A stretch of 64,000 nt of DNA from CALODL01 sp942492115 (GCA_942492115.1 CALODL010000035.1:1-64000); one strand, 5' to 3'. Shown: positions 19,682 through 29,070, counted from the first letter of the stretch. Numbers and translations: made by a program. The notes: generated by a model not told the origin, from the sequence alone.

Positions 19682-21775
19682 ATGGATAATCTGGCCAACA
19701 TTCGAAACATCGGGATCAGTGCACACATCGATTCGGGCAAGACCACTCTGTCGGAGCGGATGCTGTTCTACGCGGGCCGCATCCACCGCATCCAGGAGGT
19801 CAAGGGCAAGGATGGTGGTGCGACCATGGACTTCATGGAGCTCGAGAAGGAGCGTGGGATTACCATCACCTCGGCTGCAACGAGTGTGACCTGGCATGGC
19901 CGCGAGATCAACATCATCGACACACCCGGTCACGTTGACTTCACCATCGAGGTCGAACGCTCGCTGCGTGTGCTCGACGGCGCCGTCATGGTGCTGTGTG
20001 CCGTCGGTGGCGTGCAGTCCCAGTCGATCACCGTCGACCGCCAGATGAAGCGCTATCGTGTGCCGCGTATTGCATTCATCAACAAGATGGATCGAGTCGG
20101 TGCCGACCCGGCCCGCGTCATCAGTGAAATCGAAGGCAAGCTCGGCCTCGTTGCCGTGCCGTTGCAGATTCCCATAGGTGGCGGGGAGACATTCGAAGCG
20201 GTCATCGATCTGATTCAGATGAAACGTCTCAGTTTCGATGGCGACAGCGGTGAGCAAGTCACTGTATCCGACATTCCGGCCGAGTGGGAGGACGAGGCCC
20301 GTCGCGCCCGCGCCGGCATGCTCGACACGCTCAGTCTCTATGATGATGAGTTGATGGAAGCCATGCTCGAAGAGCAGGAGCTGTCACCTGAAACCCTTTC
20401 CAGCGTCGTGCGGATCGCGACACTCAATCGCGAGATCGTCCCCGTGTTCATGGGCTCGGCATACCACAACAAGGGTGTCCAGCCGCTACTCGACGCGGTG
20501 ATCGATTATCTGCCAAGTCCGCTGGATCGCGTGGCCTACGCTGCTGACAATCACAATGACGGCGCCGAGACGGCCATCACCGCGGATCCCGAAGGGCCGC
20601 TGGTCGCCATGGCCTTCAAGCTTGTCGACGAGCCGTTCGGCCAGGTGACCTACACACGTGTCTACCGCGGCACGATCGAAAAGGGACAGCAGTACTTCAA
20701 CAGCCGCAGCGGTCGCAAGCAGCGGGCGACGCGGATCCTGAAGATGCACGCTGACAGCCGCGAGGACGTGACCGTGGCCCGGGCCGGCGACATCGTGGCG
20801 ATCATGGGCGTCGACTGCAACTCGGGTGACACGCTGTGTGACCAGGGCACGAGTTTCTCGCTCGAACCGATCCATGTCATGGAACCGGTCATCTCGTTGG
20901 CGATCAAGCCGGAGAGCTCGGGTGACCGTGACAACATGAGTAAGGGTCTGAACCGCTTCATGAAGGAAGATCCGACGTTCCATGTCCGATTCGATGAGAA
21001 GACGGAAGAGACCATCATCAGCGGTATGGGCGAATTGCAACTCGAGGTCTACGTCGAGCGTTTGCGGCGCGAGTACAAGAGCAACATGACCGTCGGCAAG
21101 CCGAAGGTGTCCTACCGTGAAGCGCCGACGAAGAACAGTCGCTTCGAAAACCGGTTCAAGAAGCAGACCGGTGGATCCGGCCAGTTTGCTCACATCATCG
21201 GGCGCCTCGAAGTGATTCCTGACGATGCCGAGAACGACTACAGCTTCGCCGACGAGGTCAGAGGCGGTCGCATTCCGTCAGAATACATTCCGTCGGTCGA
21301 CAAGGGTTTCCAGATGGCCCGCAGCAAGGGGCCGCTTGCCGGATTCGAAATCGTCAATACGGCAATGACCCTCGAAGATGGTACATACCACGCCGTCGAC
21401 TCGTCGGACCTGGCGTTCCAGGTGTGTGCCCGCGAGGCATTCAAGGAGGCCTTGCTGGCTGCCAAGCCCGTGCTCCTCGAGCCGGTCATGCGGGTCGAGG
21501 TCGAGACGCCTCTCGACTTCCAGGGCAACATCGCAGGTGACCTGGCCGCGCGGCGCGGCATCATCATGGAAACCGAGATGAAGGGCGTGTCGGCGATCCT
21601 CGTCGCCGAGGTGCCGCTGTCCAGCATGTTCGGCTACGCCACCGACGTCCGCTCCTTGACCCAGGGGCAGGCGACGTTCAGCATGGAGTTCCATGCCTAC
21701 CGCCGTGTTCCTGCGTCACTCCAGCAGGAGATCATCGAAGCCGTCAGGAAAGAGCGCGAAGAAGCAAAAGCATGA
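19682..21775 (+). CDS. fusA: Elongation factor G, spd/mitochondrial EF-G1 type
   Basis: 697 aa GTPase that drives ribosomal translocation. G1 is AHIDSGKTT, the switch I region runs MDFMELEKERGITI, G3 is DTPGHVDF, and G4 is NKMDR. Domains II-V follow in normal order and length. The G1 loop with Ser (HIDSGKTT rather than HIDAGKTT) and the GRIHRIQEVKGKDGGATMDF stretch match the spd-type EF-G1 of spirochaetes, planctomycetes and mitochondria. In that family EF-G1 is specialised for translocation and a separate EF-G2 does recycling. In-frame ATGs at 19661 and 19676 are less likely starts. A terminator follows directly. Confidence 0.95.
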   Translation: MDNLANIRNIGISAHIDSGKTTLSERMLFYAGRIHRIQEVKGKDGGATMDFMELEKERGITITSAATSVTWHGREINIIDTPGHVDFTIEVERSLRVLDGAVMVLCAVGGVQSQSITVDRQMKRYRVPRIAFINKMDRVGADPARVISEIEGKLGLVAVPLQIPIGGGETFEAVIDLIQMKRLSFDGDSGEQVTVSDIPAEWEDEARRARAGMLDTLSLYDDELMEAMLEEQELSPETLSSVVRIATLNREIVPVFMGSAYHNKGVQPLLDAVIDYLPSPLDRVAYAADNHNDGAETAITADPEGPLVAMAFKLVDEPFGQVTYTRVYRGTIEKGQQYFNSRSGRKQRATRILKMHADSREDVTVARAGDIVAIMGVDCNSGDTLCDQGTSFSLEPIHVMEPVISLAIKPESSGDRDNMSKGLNRFMKEDPTFHVRFDEKTEETIISGMGELQLEVYVERLRREYKSNMTVGKPKVSYREAPTKNSRFENRFKKQTGGSGQFAHIIGRLEVIPDDAENDYSFADEVRGGRIPSEYIPSVDKGFQMARSKGPLAGFEIVNTAMTLEDGTYHAVDSSDLAFQVCAREAFKEALLAAKPVLLEPVMRVEVETPLDFQGNIAGDLAARRGIIMETEMKGVSAILVAEVPLSSMFGYATDVRSLTQGQATFSMEFHAYRRVPASLQQEIIEAVRKEREEAKA

Positions 21776-21823
21776 TCTGACACGGGAGAGGGGAACATTT
21801 CGTTCCCCCAACCTGCTCTCCGC

Positions 21824-21852
21824 GGCCGGCCCTCTGGGTCGGCCTTTTTTTT
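21824..21852 (+). terminator. Rho-independent terminator after EF-G
   Basis: GC-rich hairpin (GGCCGGCC paired with GGGTCGGCC, short CTCT loop) followed by eight T residues at 21845-21852. A further GGGGAAC/GTTCCCC hairpin lies just upstream at 21790-21808. Confidence 0.85.
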
Positions 21853-22343
21853 GGTTCCTAGCGTATTTGCGGGGTGAGCCTTCCCAGGCTGCGAGCTTGA
21901 GTCCTTCGCCAATCCGGACAGCGGAATGGCCTCGCCGGTTAAGACTTGAGTGTCATGTCGGGGGGCGGGGATCCGACCCCGCCCATCTGAATACCACAGT
22001 TGTTGTGGGCCTCACCCACCGCTTTTCCCCGGAACAGCGAAGCACTCAAGCCCTCCGCTCCGACGGCGTGGCCAGCGTCGGTAGCTCTCGTCCATCCCCA
22101 CGGAGATGGGTGAAGAACTTTTCTTGTGCGCGGGCCCTTCTCGGCCCTCGAGGAGGACGCACCGGAGGTGCGATGAGGCGTGGCGGAGTCTAGAATGAAG
22201 AGTGGCGTGGCTACTGCGGATCGTCGTTGTCAGGAATGGGGGGAGCTGGCGACCAATTCCCGGTCAGCCGGTGCACCCGGTTCAAAGGGCGGCCGATAAC
22301 AGGTCACAGGCGCAGGTGGGGTCCAAGAACAGGAGAATGGGCG
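21853..22343. repeat. Gene-free stretch with a second relic of the FHB-element repeat
   Basis: No convincing gene is visible between the EF-G terminator and the msrAB start. At 21963-21984 there is a perfect 8-bp hairpin, GGGCGGGG-ATCCGA-CCCCGCCC. It is followed at about 22018-22040 by CCACCGCTTTTCCCCGGAAC, matching the core landmarks of the direct repeats at 27.3 and 28.5 kb (GATCCGACCCC, then CCACCGCTTTCCCCGCAG at similar spacing). I read 21960-22045 as a diverged solo copy. The rest (to 22343) is GC-rich and unassigned apart from the msrAB ribosome binding site. Confidence 0.5.
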
Positions 22344-23405
22344 ATGTCGAAAATGACTTTTCTCGTGGGCATTCTGGCCGCTGTCACGGTAGTGGCCCTC
22401 GTTTCACGGGCTCGGTGGACACAGGCTGGCGACCGTCACGCCCAGGCCCAGGGCCAGGGCCAGGACCGGCCGGGGTACTCCAAGGCCGGATATGATCTCA
22501 CGCCGCCGGATCAGCAGGCCATCGACAAACGGGCGTCCGCATTGAGCGGCCTGGAACGGGACGTTCTGCTGAACAAGGGCACCGAGCGGGCCTTCACCGG
22601 CGAGTTACTCGAGAACAAAGCCGAAGGCATCTACACCTGCAATCTATGCGGGCTGCCGCTGTTCGCTTCGACTGCAAAGTTCAAGTCCGGTACAGGCTGG
22701 CCCAGCTTTTTTCAGCCGGTTTACGCCGATCATGTCTACGAGGAGCATGACAGTTCGCATGGTATGGTGCGCAGAGAGATCCAGTGCATGCGCTGCCGTG
22801 GCCATCTCGGCCATGTCTTCGCGGATGGGCCCCGTCCGACTGGCCAGCGCTATTGCATGAACTCCGCGTCGTTGCGCTTCATTGCGGAGGGCCAGCCACT
22901 GCCGCCCGAATCGCGACCTGCGAAGGTTGAGATTGCGTACTTCGCCGGCGGGTGTTTCTGGGGCGTCGAGGATCGCTTCCAGCAGGTTCCGGGTGTGATC
23001 GATGTTGTGTCTGGTTACCAGAACGGGACGATGGCCAACCCGAGTTACAAACAGGTGTGTTCAGGGCAGACCGGCCACGCGGAATCGGTCAAGGTGACCT
23101 TCGACTCGGATCGCGTCAGTTATGAACAACTGCTGGAATGGTTCTTCAAGTTCCACGATCCAACACAGATGAATCGCCAGGGCCCTGATTTCGGGACGCA
23201 GTACCGTTCCGCCATCTTCTCGGCCAACGAATCTCAGTTGGCCATCGCGCAGAAATTCGTCGCGGCCCAGGGCGCCACACCACGATTCAAAGGCCGCACC
23301 ATCGCGACCATCGTAGAACCGGCCAACACATTCTACCCTGCGGAAGACTATCACCAGGACTACCACGCCCGGCATGGCGGTTCATGTGCCTTGCCCGGTC
23401 ATTGA
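22344..23405 (+). CDS. msrAB: Bifunctional peptide methionine sulfoxide reductase MsrB-MsrA
   Basis: 353 aa, repairs oxidised methionine. An N-terminal signal-anchor (about residues 4-22) suggests action in the envelope. The MsrB domain comes first: zinc ligands CNLC (C99, C102) and CMRC (C148, C151), with the catalytic selenocysteine-equivalent Cys171 in RYCMNS. The MsrA domain follows, with catalytic GGCFWG (Cys204) and the C-terminal EDYHQDYH motif. The order B-then-A is the reverse of the PilB/MsrAB arrangement in Neisseria but is common in planctomycetes. The start follows AGGAG by eight bases. A terminator follows the stop. Confidence 0.93.
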   Translation: MSKMTFLVGILAAVTVVALVSRARWTQAGDRHAQAQGQGQDRPGYSKAGYDLTPPDQQAIDKRASALSGLERDVLLNKGTERAFTGELLENKAEGIYTCNLCGLPLFASTAKFKSGTGWPSFFQPVYADHVYEEHDSSHGMVRREIQCMRCRGHLGHVFADGPRPTGQRYCMNSASLRFIAEGQPLPPESRPAKVEIAYFAGGCFWGVEDRFQQVPGVIDVVSGYQNGTMANPSYKQVCSGQTGHAESVKVTFDSDRVSYEQLLEWFFKFHDPTQMNRQGPDFGTQYRSAIFSANESQLAIAQKFVAAQGATPRFKGRTIATIVEPANTFYPAEDYHQDYHARHGGSCALPGH

Positions 23406-23431
23406 TGACGATACATTCACGTGGTAGATGA

Positions 23432-23462
23432 GGCCGGTCCGGTTCATGGGCCGGCCTTTTTT
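23432..23462 (+). terminator. Rho-independent terminator after msrAB
   Basis: GGCCGG at 23432-23437 pairs with CCGGCC at 23451-23456, followed by six T residues. Confidence 0.85.
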
Positions 23463-23580
23463 CCAAGTTCCCACGTCAAGGCCGCGCAGGGGAAGGCGGC
23501 CGCTCCAGATTCAGAAGACGAGTTACGCGTGCCATGCACAAATCGGGAAGATCCTCTGTTCTTGGCCGGCATCATTGGGA

Positions 23581-24357
23581 TCAGGAAGAAGTGGCACGTG
23601 CTTCCTTCGCTGCGGCCAGTTTCTTCTGGTAACGCCCTTGCACGATGTCTGTGAGCACCAATACCGTGATGACGAAGTAGAACGTCGCTTTGCTCATGTG
23701 CACGACCTCGTGGCCGAAAAAGTGCAGGTGGGCGAGTTCGCCGCCTTCGGTGACCAGCATGATGCCGACGATGAACAGGATGAACAGGCCAAGGACTTCG
23801 TAGATGCGGTTTTTGTGCAGGAAGTTCGAGACGGTGTCGGCGAGCCAGATCATGAGCACCCCGCTGACGACGATCGCAGTAGCCATGACCCAGAACACCT
23901 GACTCAATGCCATGGCGCTAAGAATCGAGTCGAAGGAGAAGACCAGGTTCATCGTGACGATCCAGAAGATGATCCTGCCGACTGAGCGCGGCTTGCGGTC
24001 GGTATGGTCTATCTCCTCCAGGCCCATCATGTGCCAGATCTCCTTCGTGGCGGTGTACATGATGAACGCACCGCCGGCCAGAACGATGAGGCTGTGGCCG
24101 CTGAAGGCGCCGTGCATGAACGCGCCGTCACTGCCGATCGTGAACCAGGGCTGCTGAACATGTTTGATGAGCCTGAGAAGGACGAACAGCAGTACGATTC
24201 GCAGAATGATGGCAATGGCGATGCCTGTTCGTCGTACCATCGCCTGCTTGTCGGCGGGGGCCCGTTTCGATTCGAGCGAGATATAGAGCAGATTGTCGAA
24301 GCCCAGAACGGCCTGAAGTAGAACCAGCATCAACAGTGTGAAGATGTCTTCCATCAT
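23581..24357 (-). CDS. TerC family integral membrane protein
   Basis: 258 aa with about seven membrane helices. The TerC signatures are visible: an acidic residue within the first membrane segments (VLGFDNLLYISLESKR) and the later NLVFSFDSILSAMALSQ motif, with Asp residues inside membrane helices as expected for a metal-ion exporter-like fold. TerC/Alx-type proteins are linked to tellurite resistance and, in recent work, manganese efflux. Start codons at 24357 and 24354 follow GAGGAC. It is convergent with msrAB. Confidence 0.9.
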   Translation of the reverse strand: MMEDIFTLLMLVLLQAVLGFDNLLYISLESKRAPADKQAMVRRTGIAIAIILRIVLLFVLLRLIKHVQQPWFTIGSDGAFMHGAFSGHSLIVLAGGAFIMYTATKEIWHMMGLEEIDHTDRKPRSVGRIIFWIVTMNLVFSFDSILSAMALSQVFWVMATAIVVSGVLMIWLADTVSNFLHKNRIYEVLGLFILFIVGIMLVTEGGELAHLHFFGHEVVHMSKATFYFVITVLVLTDIVQGRYQKKLAAAKEARATSS

Positions 24358-24510
24358 CGTCCTCGTTGTGTGACAGGATCAGGCAGCGCGACTGCAGGCT
24401 GCATTCGCCAGGAGTCTACCAACCTCAAAAAGAGCGTGAAAGTGAAGGCCGGCGCAAATTCCGCGTAAGCACGGATGGGGGCGCTTCGTTGGTGTGGATG
24501 AGGTGAAACG

Positions 24511-24597
24511 ATGCCGGTTATGCCTATAGTCATTCTGATCTTGACCACCCTTCTGACGTTCATCGGTACCACCGGCCATCACGACAAGGCCGCCTGA
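24511..24597 (+). CDS. Possible 28-aa single-span membrane miniprotein
   Basis: A short open frame starting MPVMPIVILILTTLLTF and ending in GHHDKAA. The ATG at 24511 is preceded by GAGGTG at a normal distance. One hydrophobic helix of about 16 residues fills the centre, followed by a polar His/Asp/Lys tail. The size recalls small membrane subunits such as KdpF or CydX, but no partner operon is adjacent. It lies alone in the ~470-base gap between terC and tex; the rest of that gap shows nothing identifiable. Confidence 0.35.
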   Translation: MPVMPIVILILTTLLTFIGTTGHHDKAA

Positions 24598-24829
24598 GCG
24601 CGGCCCTGACGGTTTGCCTATCTTGTTCCTGCGCATGGGCACTGGTAGTATTCTTGCGCGTCCTTGCGCCACACGAGCCGGTCGTGATTGTGGGCAGGAA
24701 TGAAACACTGTAGAAAACGACGCGAGATGTCGAGCGAACAGAATACTCCGAGCGACGATGCCCGCGTCGGCTGAAAACCGACTGACAGGTTTTGCCGTCC
24801 GACCGACTCATCCGGCCCAGCGAGCCACC

Positions 24830-26967
24830 ATGAACCCACAACACGCCGCAACGATCGCACGCGAGCTGGCTTTGACTGTCAGGCAGGTCGAAGCAACTAT
24901 GAAACTGCTGGCCGAGGGGGGACCGTGCCATTCATTGCGCGGTACCGCAAGGAGGCCACCGGGACGCTTGACGAGGTTGCCATCGCGGCGATCAGAGATC
25001 GCCTCGAGCAACTGGTCGAGTTGGATCGTCGAAAGGAGGTCGTCCTCAAGTCGCTCGCAGAGCGTGACCTGCTGACACCAGAGCTACAGACCGCGATCGC
25101 GCAGGCTTCTACACTTACCGCGGTCGAGGATATTTATCTGCCGTATCGTCCCAAACGGCGAACACGCGGCACCATTGCACGGGAGAAAGGGCTCGAGCGC
25201 CTGGCCAGCATTCTGCTTGCCCAGAAATCAGACGCGCCCATCGATCCACAGCGTGAAGCCGCGGCGTTCGTCAACGAAGACAAGGGCGTCACATCCGTCG
25301 AGGAGGCGCTGGCAGGTGCCCGCGATATTCTGGCCGAAGGGGCCGCGGAGAACGCGACGATCCGTGCGGCGCTGCGCGAGCTGTTCACCCGCCAGGCCGG
25401 GATGACGTCCAAAATGCGCAAGGGCAAAGAGGCAGATGGGGCCAAGTACAGGGATTACTTCGAGTGGACCGAGCCCATCCGTCGCGCGCCGTCTCATCGT
25501 GTGCTGGCGATATTTCGTGGCGAGAACGAGGGGGTCCTCAGTGTCCGTGTCGCACCCGAGGAGGACGTTGCGGTCCGCGTATTGCACCGGGGGTTCGTCA
25601 AGAACGATACGCCGGCGGCCCGTCACGTGGCGGAGGCCATGCAGGACAGCTACAAGCGGCTTCTGGCGCCGTCGATCGAAAACGAAATCCGGTCCGAGAT
25701 GAAGCGCAGGGCGGATGAAGATGCAATTCGCGTATTCGTGGACAACCTGCGCGAGCTCTTGTTGGCTTCGCCTTTGGGCCAGAAACGTGTCCTCGCGCTC
25801 GATCCTGGCTTCCGAACCGGCTGCAAGCTGGTGTGCCTCGATGCTCAGGGCCAGTTGGTGCACAACGATACGATCTATCCGCACACGGGCAAGGATGCGC
25901 GTGTACGGGCCGGCCAAACGATGCGTGAACTGTGTGCACGCTTTGACATCGAGGCGATTGCTATCGGCAACGGCACCGCGGGACGCGAGACTGAAGCTTT
26001 CGTGCGTGAGCTGGGTCTTGGATCTCAGATCGTGGTCGTGATGGTCAACGAATCCGGTGCATCCGTGTACTCGGCATCCGCTGTGGCGCGCGAGGAGTTC
26101 CCAGAGTACGATGTAACTGTTCGCGGGGCCGTGTCGATTGGACGGCGGCTGATGGATCCGTTGGCCGAGCTGGTCAAAATTGATCCCAAGTCGATTGGTG
26201 TCGGGCAGTACCAGCACGATGTCGATCAGGCGTCGCTCAAACGCAGCCTCGACGATACGGTCATGAGCTGTGTCAACAACGTGGGGGTCGACGTCAATAC
26301 TGCCAGCAAGCAGTTGTTGACCTATGTCTCCGGGCTGGGACCGCAACTGGCGTCCAATATTGTGGCCTTCCGAGACGAGAACGGTCCTTTTTCGACTCGC
26401 TCTCAACTCAAGAAAGTCCCACGCCTGGGCGACAAGGCGTTTTTGCAGTCGGCCGGCTTCCTGCGTATCCACTCGGGACACCATCCGCTCGATGCCAGCG
26501 CCGTGCATCCCGAGAGCTACCATGTCGTCGACGCCATGGCTCGCGACCTCGCGTGTACGGTCAGCGACCTCATGGGGCACGAAACGAGCCGCTCCAAGAT
26601 CAATCTCAACGACTATGTCAGTGCCACCATCGGTTTGCCGACCCTGCAGGATATCGTGACCGAATTGGCCCGTCCGGGGCGCGATCCACGGCAGGCTTTC
26701 GAAGCGTTCAGCTTTTCAGAGGGCATCAATGCACTGGATGACCTCGAGGTCGGCATGGTCCTGCCCGGCATCGTGACCAATGTCACGGCGTTTGGCGCTT
26801 TCGTCGACGTGGGCGTTCACCAGGACGGCCTCGTGCACATCAGCCAAATGTCCAACACCTTCGTGAAAGATCCGGCCGACATCGTCAAGGTTCAGCAGCA
26901 GGTCAAAGTGACGGTGCTGGAAGTCGATCACGAGCGCAAGCGAATCGCATTGTCGATGAAGTCGTAA
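24830..26967 (+). CDS. tex: Tex-family S1 RNA-binding transcription accessory protein with an apparent -1 frameshift
   Basis: Tex is a conserved RNA-binding protein with YqgF-like RNase H, helix-hairpin-helix and S1 domains. The N-terminal helix region starts at ATG 24830 (MNPQHAATIARELALT). It leaves frame at a run of six G residues (24916-24921), right where the family reads EG(A/G)TVPFIARYRKEATG. The remaining protein (PFIARYRKEATGTLDEV onward) is intact in the next frame to 26967, with S1 at the C-terminus (VLPGIVTNVTAFGAFVDVGV). One extra G would restore a full-length ~713 aa protein. This could be a sequencing/assembly error in a homopolymer, a real mutation, or slippage. Repeat locus A begins right after the stop. 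Confidence 0.88.
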
Positions 26968-26989
26968 GGGTGGCTGTCTCCGTCGCTCG

Positions 26990-27180
26990 GAGCCAGGCGA
27001 CCTTCGACCCACGACCGTCGACCCGCGACCCTCGACCCTCGCGAAGCGACCCGCGCGCGGCGCAGAGCGCGTGGCGCACAGCGCGAGGCGCGCGACGAGA
27101 CCCGACAATACTGCCCGATCGGGCACTGTCCAGAAGCCTTCGATGCGCGCGTCGCGAAGCGCGCTGCGCGATTGTCGTCG
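26990..27180. repeat. Locus A: GTCGACC-type degenerate tandem array and GCGCG-rich block (distal)
   Basis: Begins about 20 bases after the tex stop. Short degenerate repeats of the form CGACC(C/G)TCGAC are followed by a GCGCG-rich block (GCGCGAGGCGCGCGACGAGA) and a CCCGAC-ATACT step. The same module recurs at about 27505-27640, 28250-28345 and 28690-29065. No regular spacers, so not CRISPR-like. Confidence 0.75.
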
Positions 27181-27522
27181 GTCGACTATCGACAGTCATC
27201 TGAATCACCACTCATGACACCGCTGCCTCCAGGCGGCAGTCATCTTCCGCTGCGGGCCGCGGCATGTACTCGGCTTGACTTCTGTCGACAACCGAGGGTC
27301 GGCGATCCGACCCCTCCCCGATCATCCCTATGCCAAACAAGCCTGCGCCACCGCTTTCCCCGCAGCTGCAGACGACTACCCCCTTCCGGCTGGATACTCG
27401 CACACAGAAAAATAAATGGAACTCCCCACCCTGCAGCTCTCTTCTGGACACGCCTTGATCAATGCTCCCACCCCAATCATCTTCGCGTCGCTGCGCGACG
27501 CTCAGATCCATGCGACTGTCGA
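27181..27522 (-). repeat. Locus A: long direct repeat, copy L
   Basis: About 340 bases nearly identical (by eye roughly 95%) to 28347-28686, in the same orientation, so the two copies bracket the FHB gene. It starts GTCGACTATCGACAGTC and includes the perfect hairpin GGGTCGG-CGAT-CCGACCC at 27296-27313 and the block CACCGCTTTCCCCGCAGCTG. Read on the minus strand (the strand of the FHB gene) its landmarks align in order with each unit of locus B. Confidence 0.85.
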
Positions 27523-27683
27523 CCCTCGACTCTCGACCCGCGACCTTCGACCATCGACCAGCGCGTGGCGACCCTCGATCGGCGCGGGGCGCGCAGCGCG
27601 AGGCGCGCCGCGCGAGACGAGACCCGACGATACTTCCCGATTGTGCGCAGTGCAGACGCCTTCGCGCCGCGCGATTCGGCACG

Positions 27684-28034
27684 TCACTTCACCGCCCGTA
27701 TCAACCTCGTCAACATCCTGCCTTCATGATCGACATACTCTGCAACCCGTTCGCTCATGTGTACGTCAACGATGCCCATTCGCCTGACAATCTCGATCTG
27801 GGTCTCCAACTCGCGACACGATCCCAATGCAATGTGCAGAAACCGGCGAAACTCGGCAGCGCTTCCGCGTCCAGCCCCCTCGGCTACATTGCTCGGTATA
27901 CTGATCGCCGCTCGAACCATCTGATTCTTCAACTCGCCCACGCCACTCCTCGGAAACCCCGACACCATCTGCTGAACCTCACCCACGATCGTCATACCCA
28001 ATTCCCACACCCGCAATTTCCTGACATGTGCCAT
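27684..28034 (-). CDS. Four-helix-bundle protein, S23/23S-rRNA-IVS family (locus A)
   Basis: 116 aa. The family hallmark SIPSNVAEGAGR lies in the middle, with flanking NQMVRAA and GSCRELETQIEI, as in the TIGR02436-type four-helix bundle proteins. Relatives are encoded in intervening sequences of 23S rRNA genes (Leptospira, Coxiella). The Avd accessory protein of diversity-generating retroelements has the same fold and binds nucleic acid. The ATG at 28034 is preceded by GGGAG; an upstream in-frame extension to 28220 is less likely because that DNA is the conserved noncoding block. About 60% identical by eye to the two copies in locus B. No rRNA or reverse transcriptase is adjacent, so it is a free-standing element gene of unknown role. 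Confidence 0.85.
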   Translation of the reverse strand: MAHVRKLRVWELGMTIVGEVQQMVSGFPRSGVGELKNQMVRAAISIPSNVAEGAGRGSAAEFRRFLHIALGSCRELETQIEIVRRMGIVDVHMSERVAEYVDHEGRMLTRLIRAVK

Positions 28035-28240
28035 GTCACCATCTCCCGTGCGAATCCAACCACTCGAATGAAGCCACCCTCCATCCGTCCGCGCCGCCCC
28101 AGCCCGCCGCAGTCGGCCAGTCCAGTCGGAACGGCTGAACCAACACTCACTGCGCAACAATTGAAAAGGGGAGTGTGCTTCCGACTTGACGGGCCGGACC
28201 GGTGGGCTACGCTTGATCACTCGGATGGAGGGTAGCTATT
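28035..28240 (-). repeat. Locus A: conserved block directly upstream of the FHB gene
   Basis: Noncoding ~180-200 bases. On the minus strand the steps CACCGGTCCGGCCCGTCAAG, GTTGGTTCAGCCGTT, CTGCGGCGGGCTGGGG and GTGGCTTCATTCGAGTGG occur in order. They match the block that precedes the FHB genes in locus B (CGCCGGTCCGGATCCTCAAG, GGTTGGGCTTCGCCGTT, CTGCGGCGGGGTGGGG, ATGGCTTCATGCGGTTG). This conservation in front of the start codon suggests a 5' leader or an RNA/DNA site used by the element. Confidence 0.7.
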
Positions 28241-28346
28241 CCACACAGCATCCAACGACCCTCGACCCTCGACCCTCGACCAGCGCGGGGCGACCCTCGA
28301 TCGGCGCGGGGCGCGCAGCGCGAGGCGCGCATCGCGCCAATCGTCT

Positions 28347-28686
28347 GTCGACTATCGACAGTCGTTTGAATCACCACTCTGACCCCGCTGCCTCCAGGCG
28401 GCAGTCGTCTTCCGCTGCGGGCCGCGGCATGTACTCGGCTTGACTTCTTTAGACAACCGAGGGTCGGCGATCCGACCCCTCCCCGATCATCCTTATGCCG
28501 AACAAGCCTGCGCCACCGCTTTCCCCGCAGCTCCAGACGACTACCCCCTTCCGGCTGGATACTCGCACACAGAAAAATAAAGGAACTCCCCACCCTGTAG
28601 CTCTCTCCTGGACACGCTTTGATCAATGCTCCCACCCCAATCATCTTCGCGTCGCTGCGCGACGCTCAGATCCAGGCGGCTGTCGA
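28347..28686 (-). repeat. Locus A: long direct repeat, copy R
   Basis: Second copy of the ~340-base repeat, offset 1166 bases from copy L. The hairpin GGGTCGG-CGAT-CCGACCC is at 28461-28478. Compared with copy L it has scattered single-base changes and small indels (for example ATAAATGGAACTCC in L against ATAAAGGAACTCC here). It ends in the GTCGACC tandem array. Confidence 0.85.
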
Positions 28687-29070
28687 CCCGTCGACCCTCG
28701 ACCAGCGACCGTCGACCCTCGACCAGCGCGCGGCGCAGGGCGCGCTTACGCGAGGCGCAAGGCGCGCGACGAGACCTGACGATACTCCCAGAAATTGCTC
28801 AAGTAAGATCCTCCGAATCGCGCTGCGCGTTGCGCGCTGCGCACCAATCGTTCCTCGTCCGTCGACCCTCGACCAGCGACCCGCGATCAGCGCGTCGGCG
28901 TCGCGCGCCGCGCGCGACGAGACCTGACGATACTCCCCGGAAGTGCTCAAGTAGGCCCCTCCGAATCGCGCTGCGCGCTGCGCACCAATCGTTCCTCGTC
29001 CGTCGACCCTCGACCAGCGACCGTCGACCAGCGACCCTCGACCAGCGCGTGGCGCGCAGCGATCCATTCG
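28687..29070. repeat. Locus A: tandem array with two ~115-base direct repeats
   Basis: Degenerate CGACC(C/G)TCGACCAG repeats with two longer near-identical modules, 28762-28881 and 28910-29021. Each contains GCGCGCGACGAGACCTGACG, ATACTCCC, TGCTCAAGTA, TCCGAATCGCGCTGCGCG and CGCACCAATCGTTCCTCGTC in order. This marks the outer end of locus A. The next ~230 bases to 29302 show no further repeat and no gene. Confidence 0.75.

Noticed and set aside
26990..29070. Possible CRISPR array
   Set aside because: The short repeats are irregular, without constant repeat length or unique spacers, and no cas genes are present.
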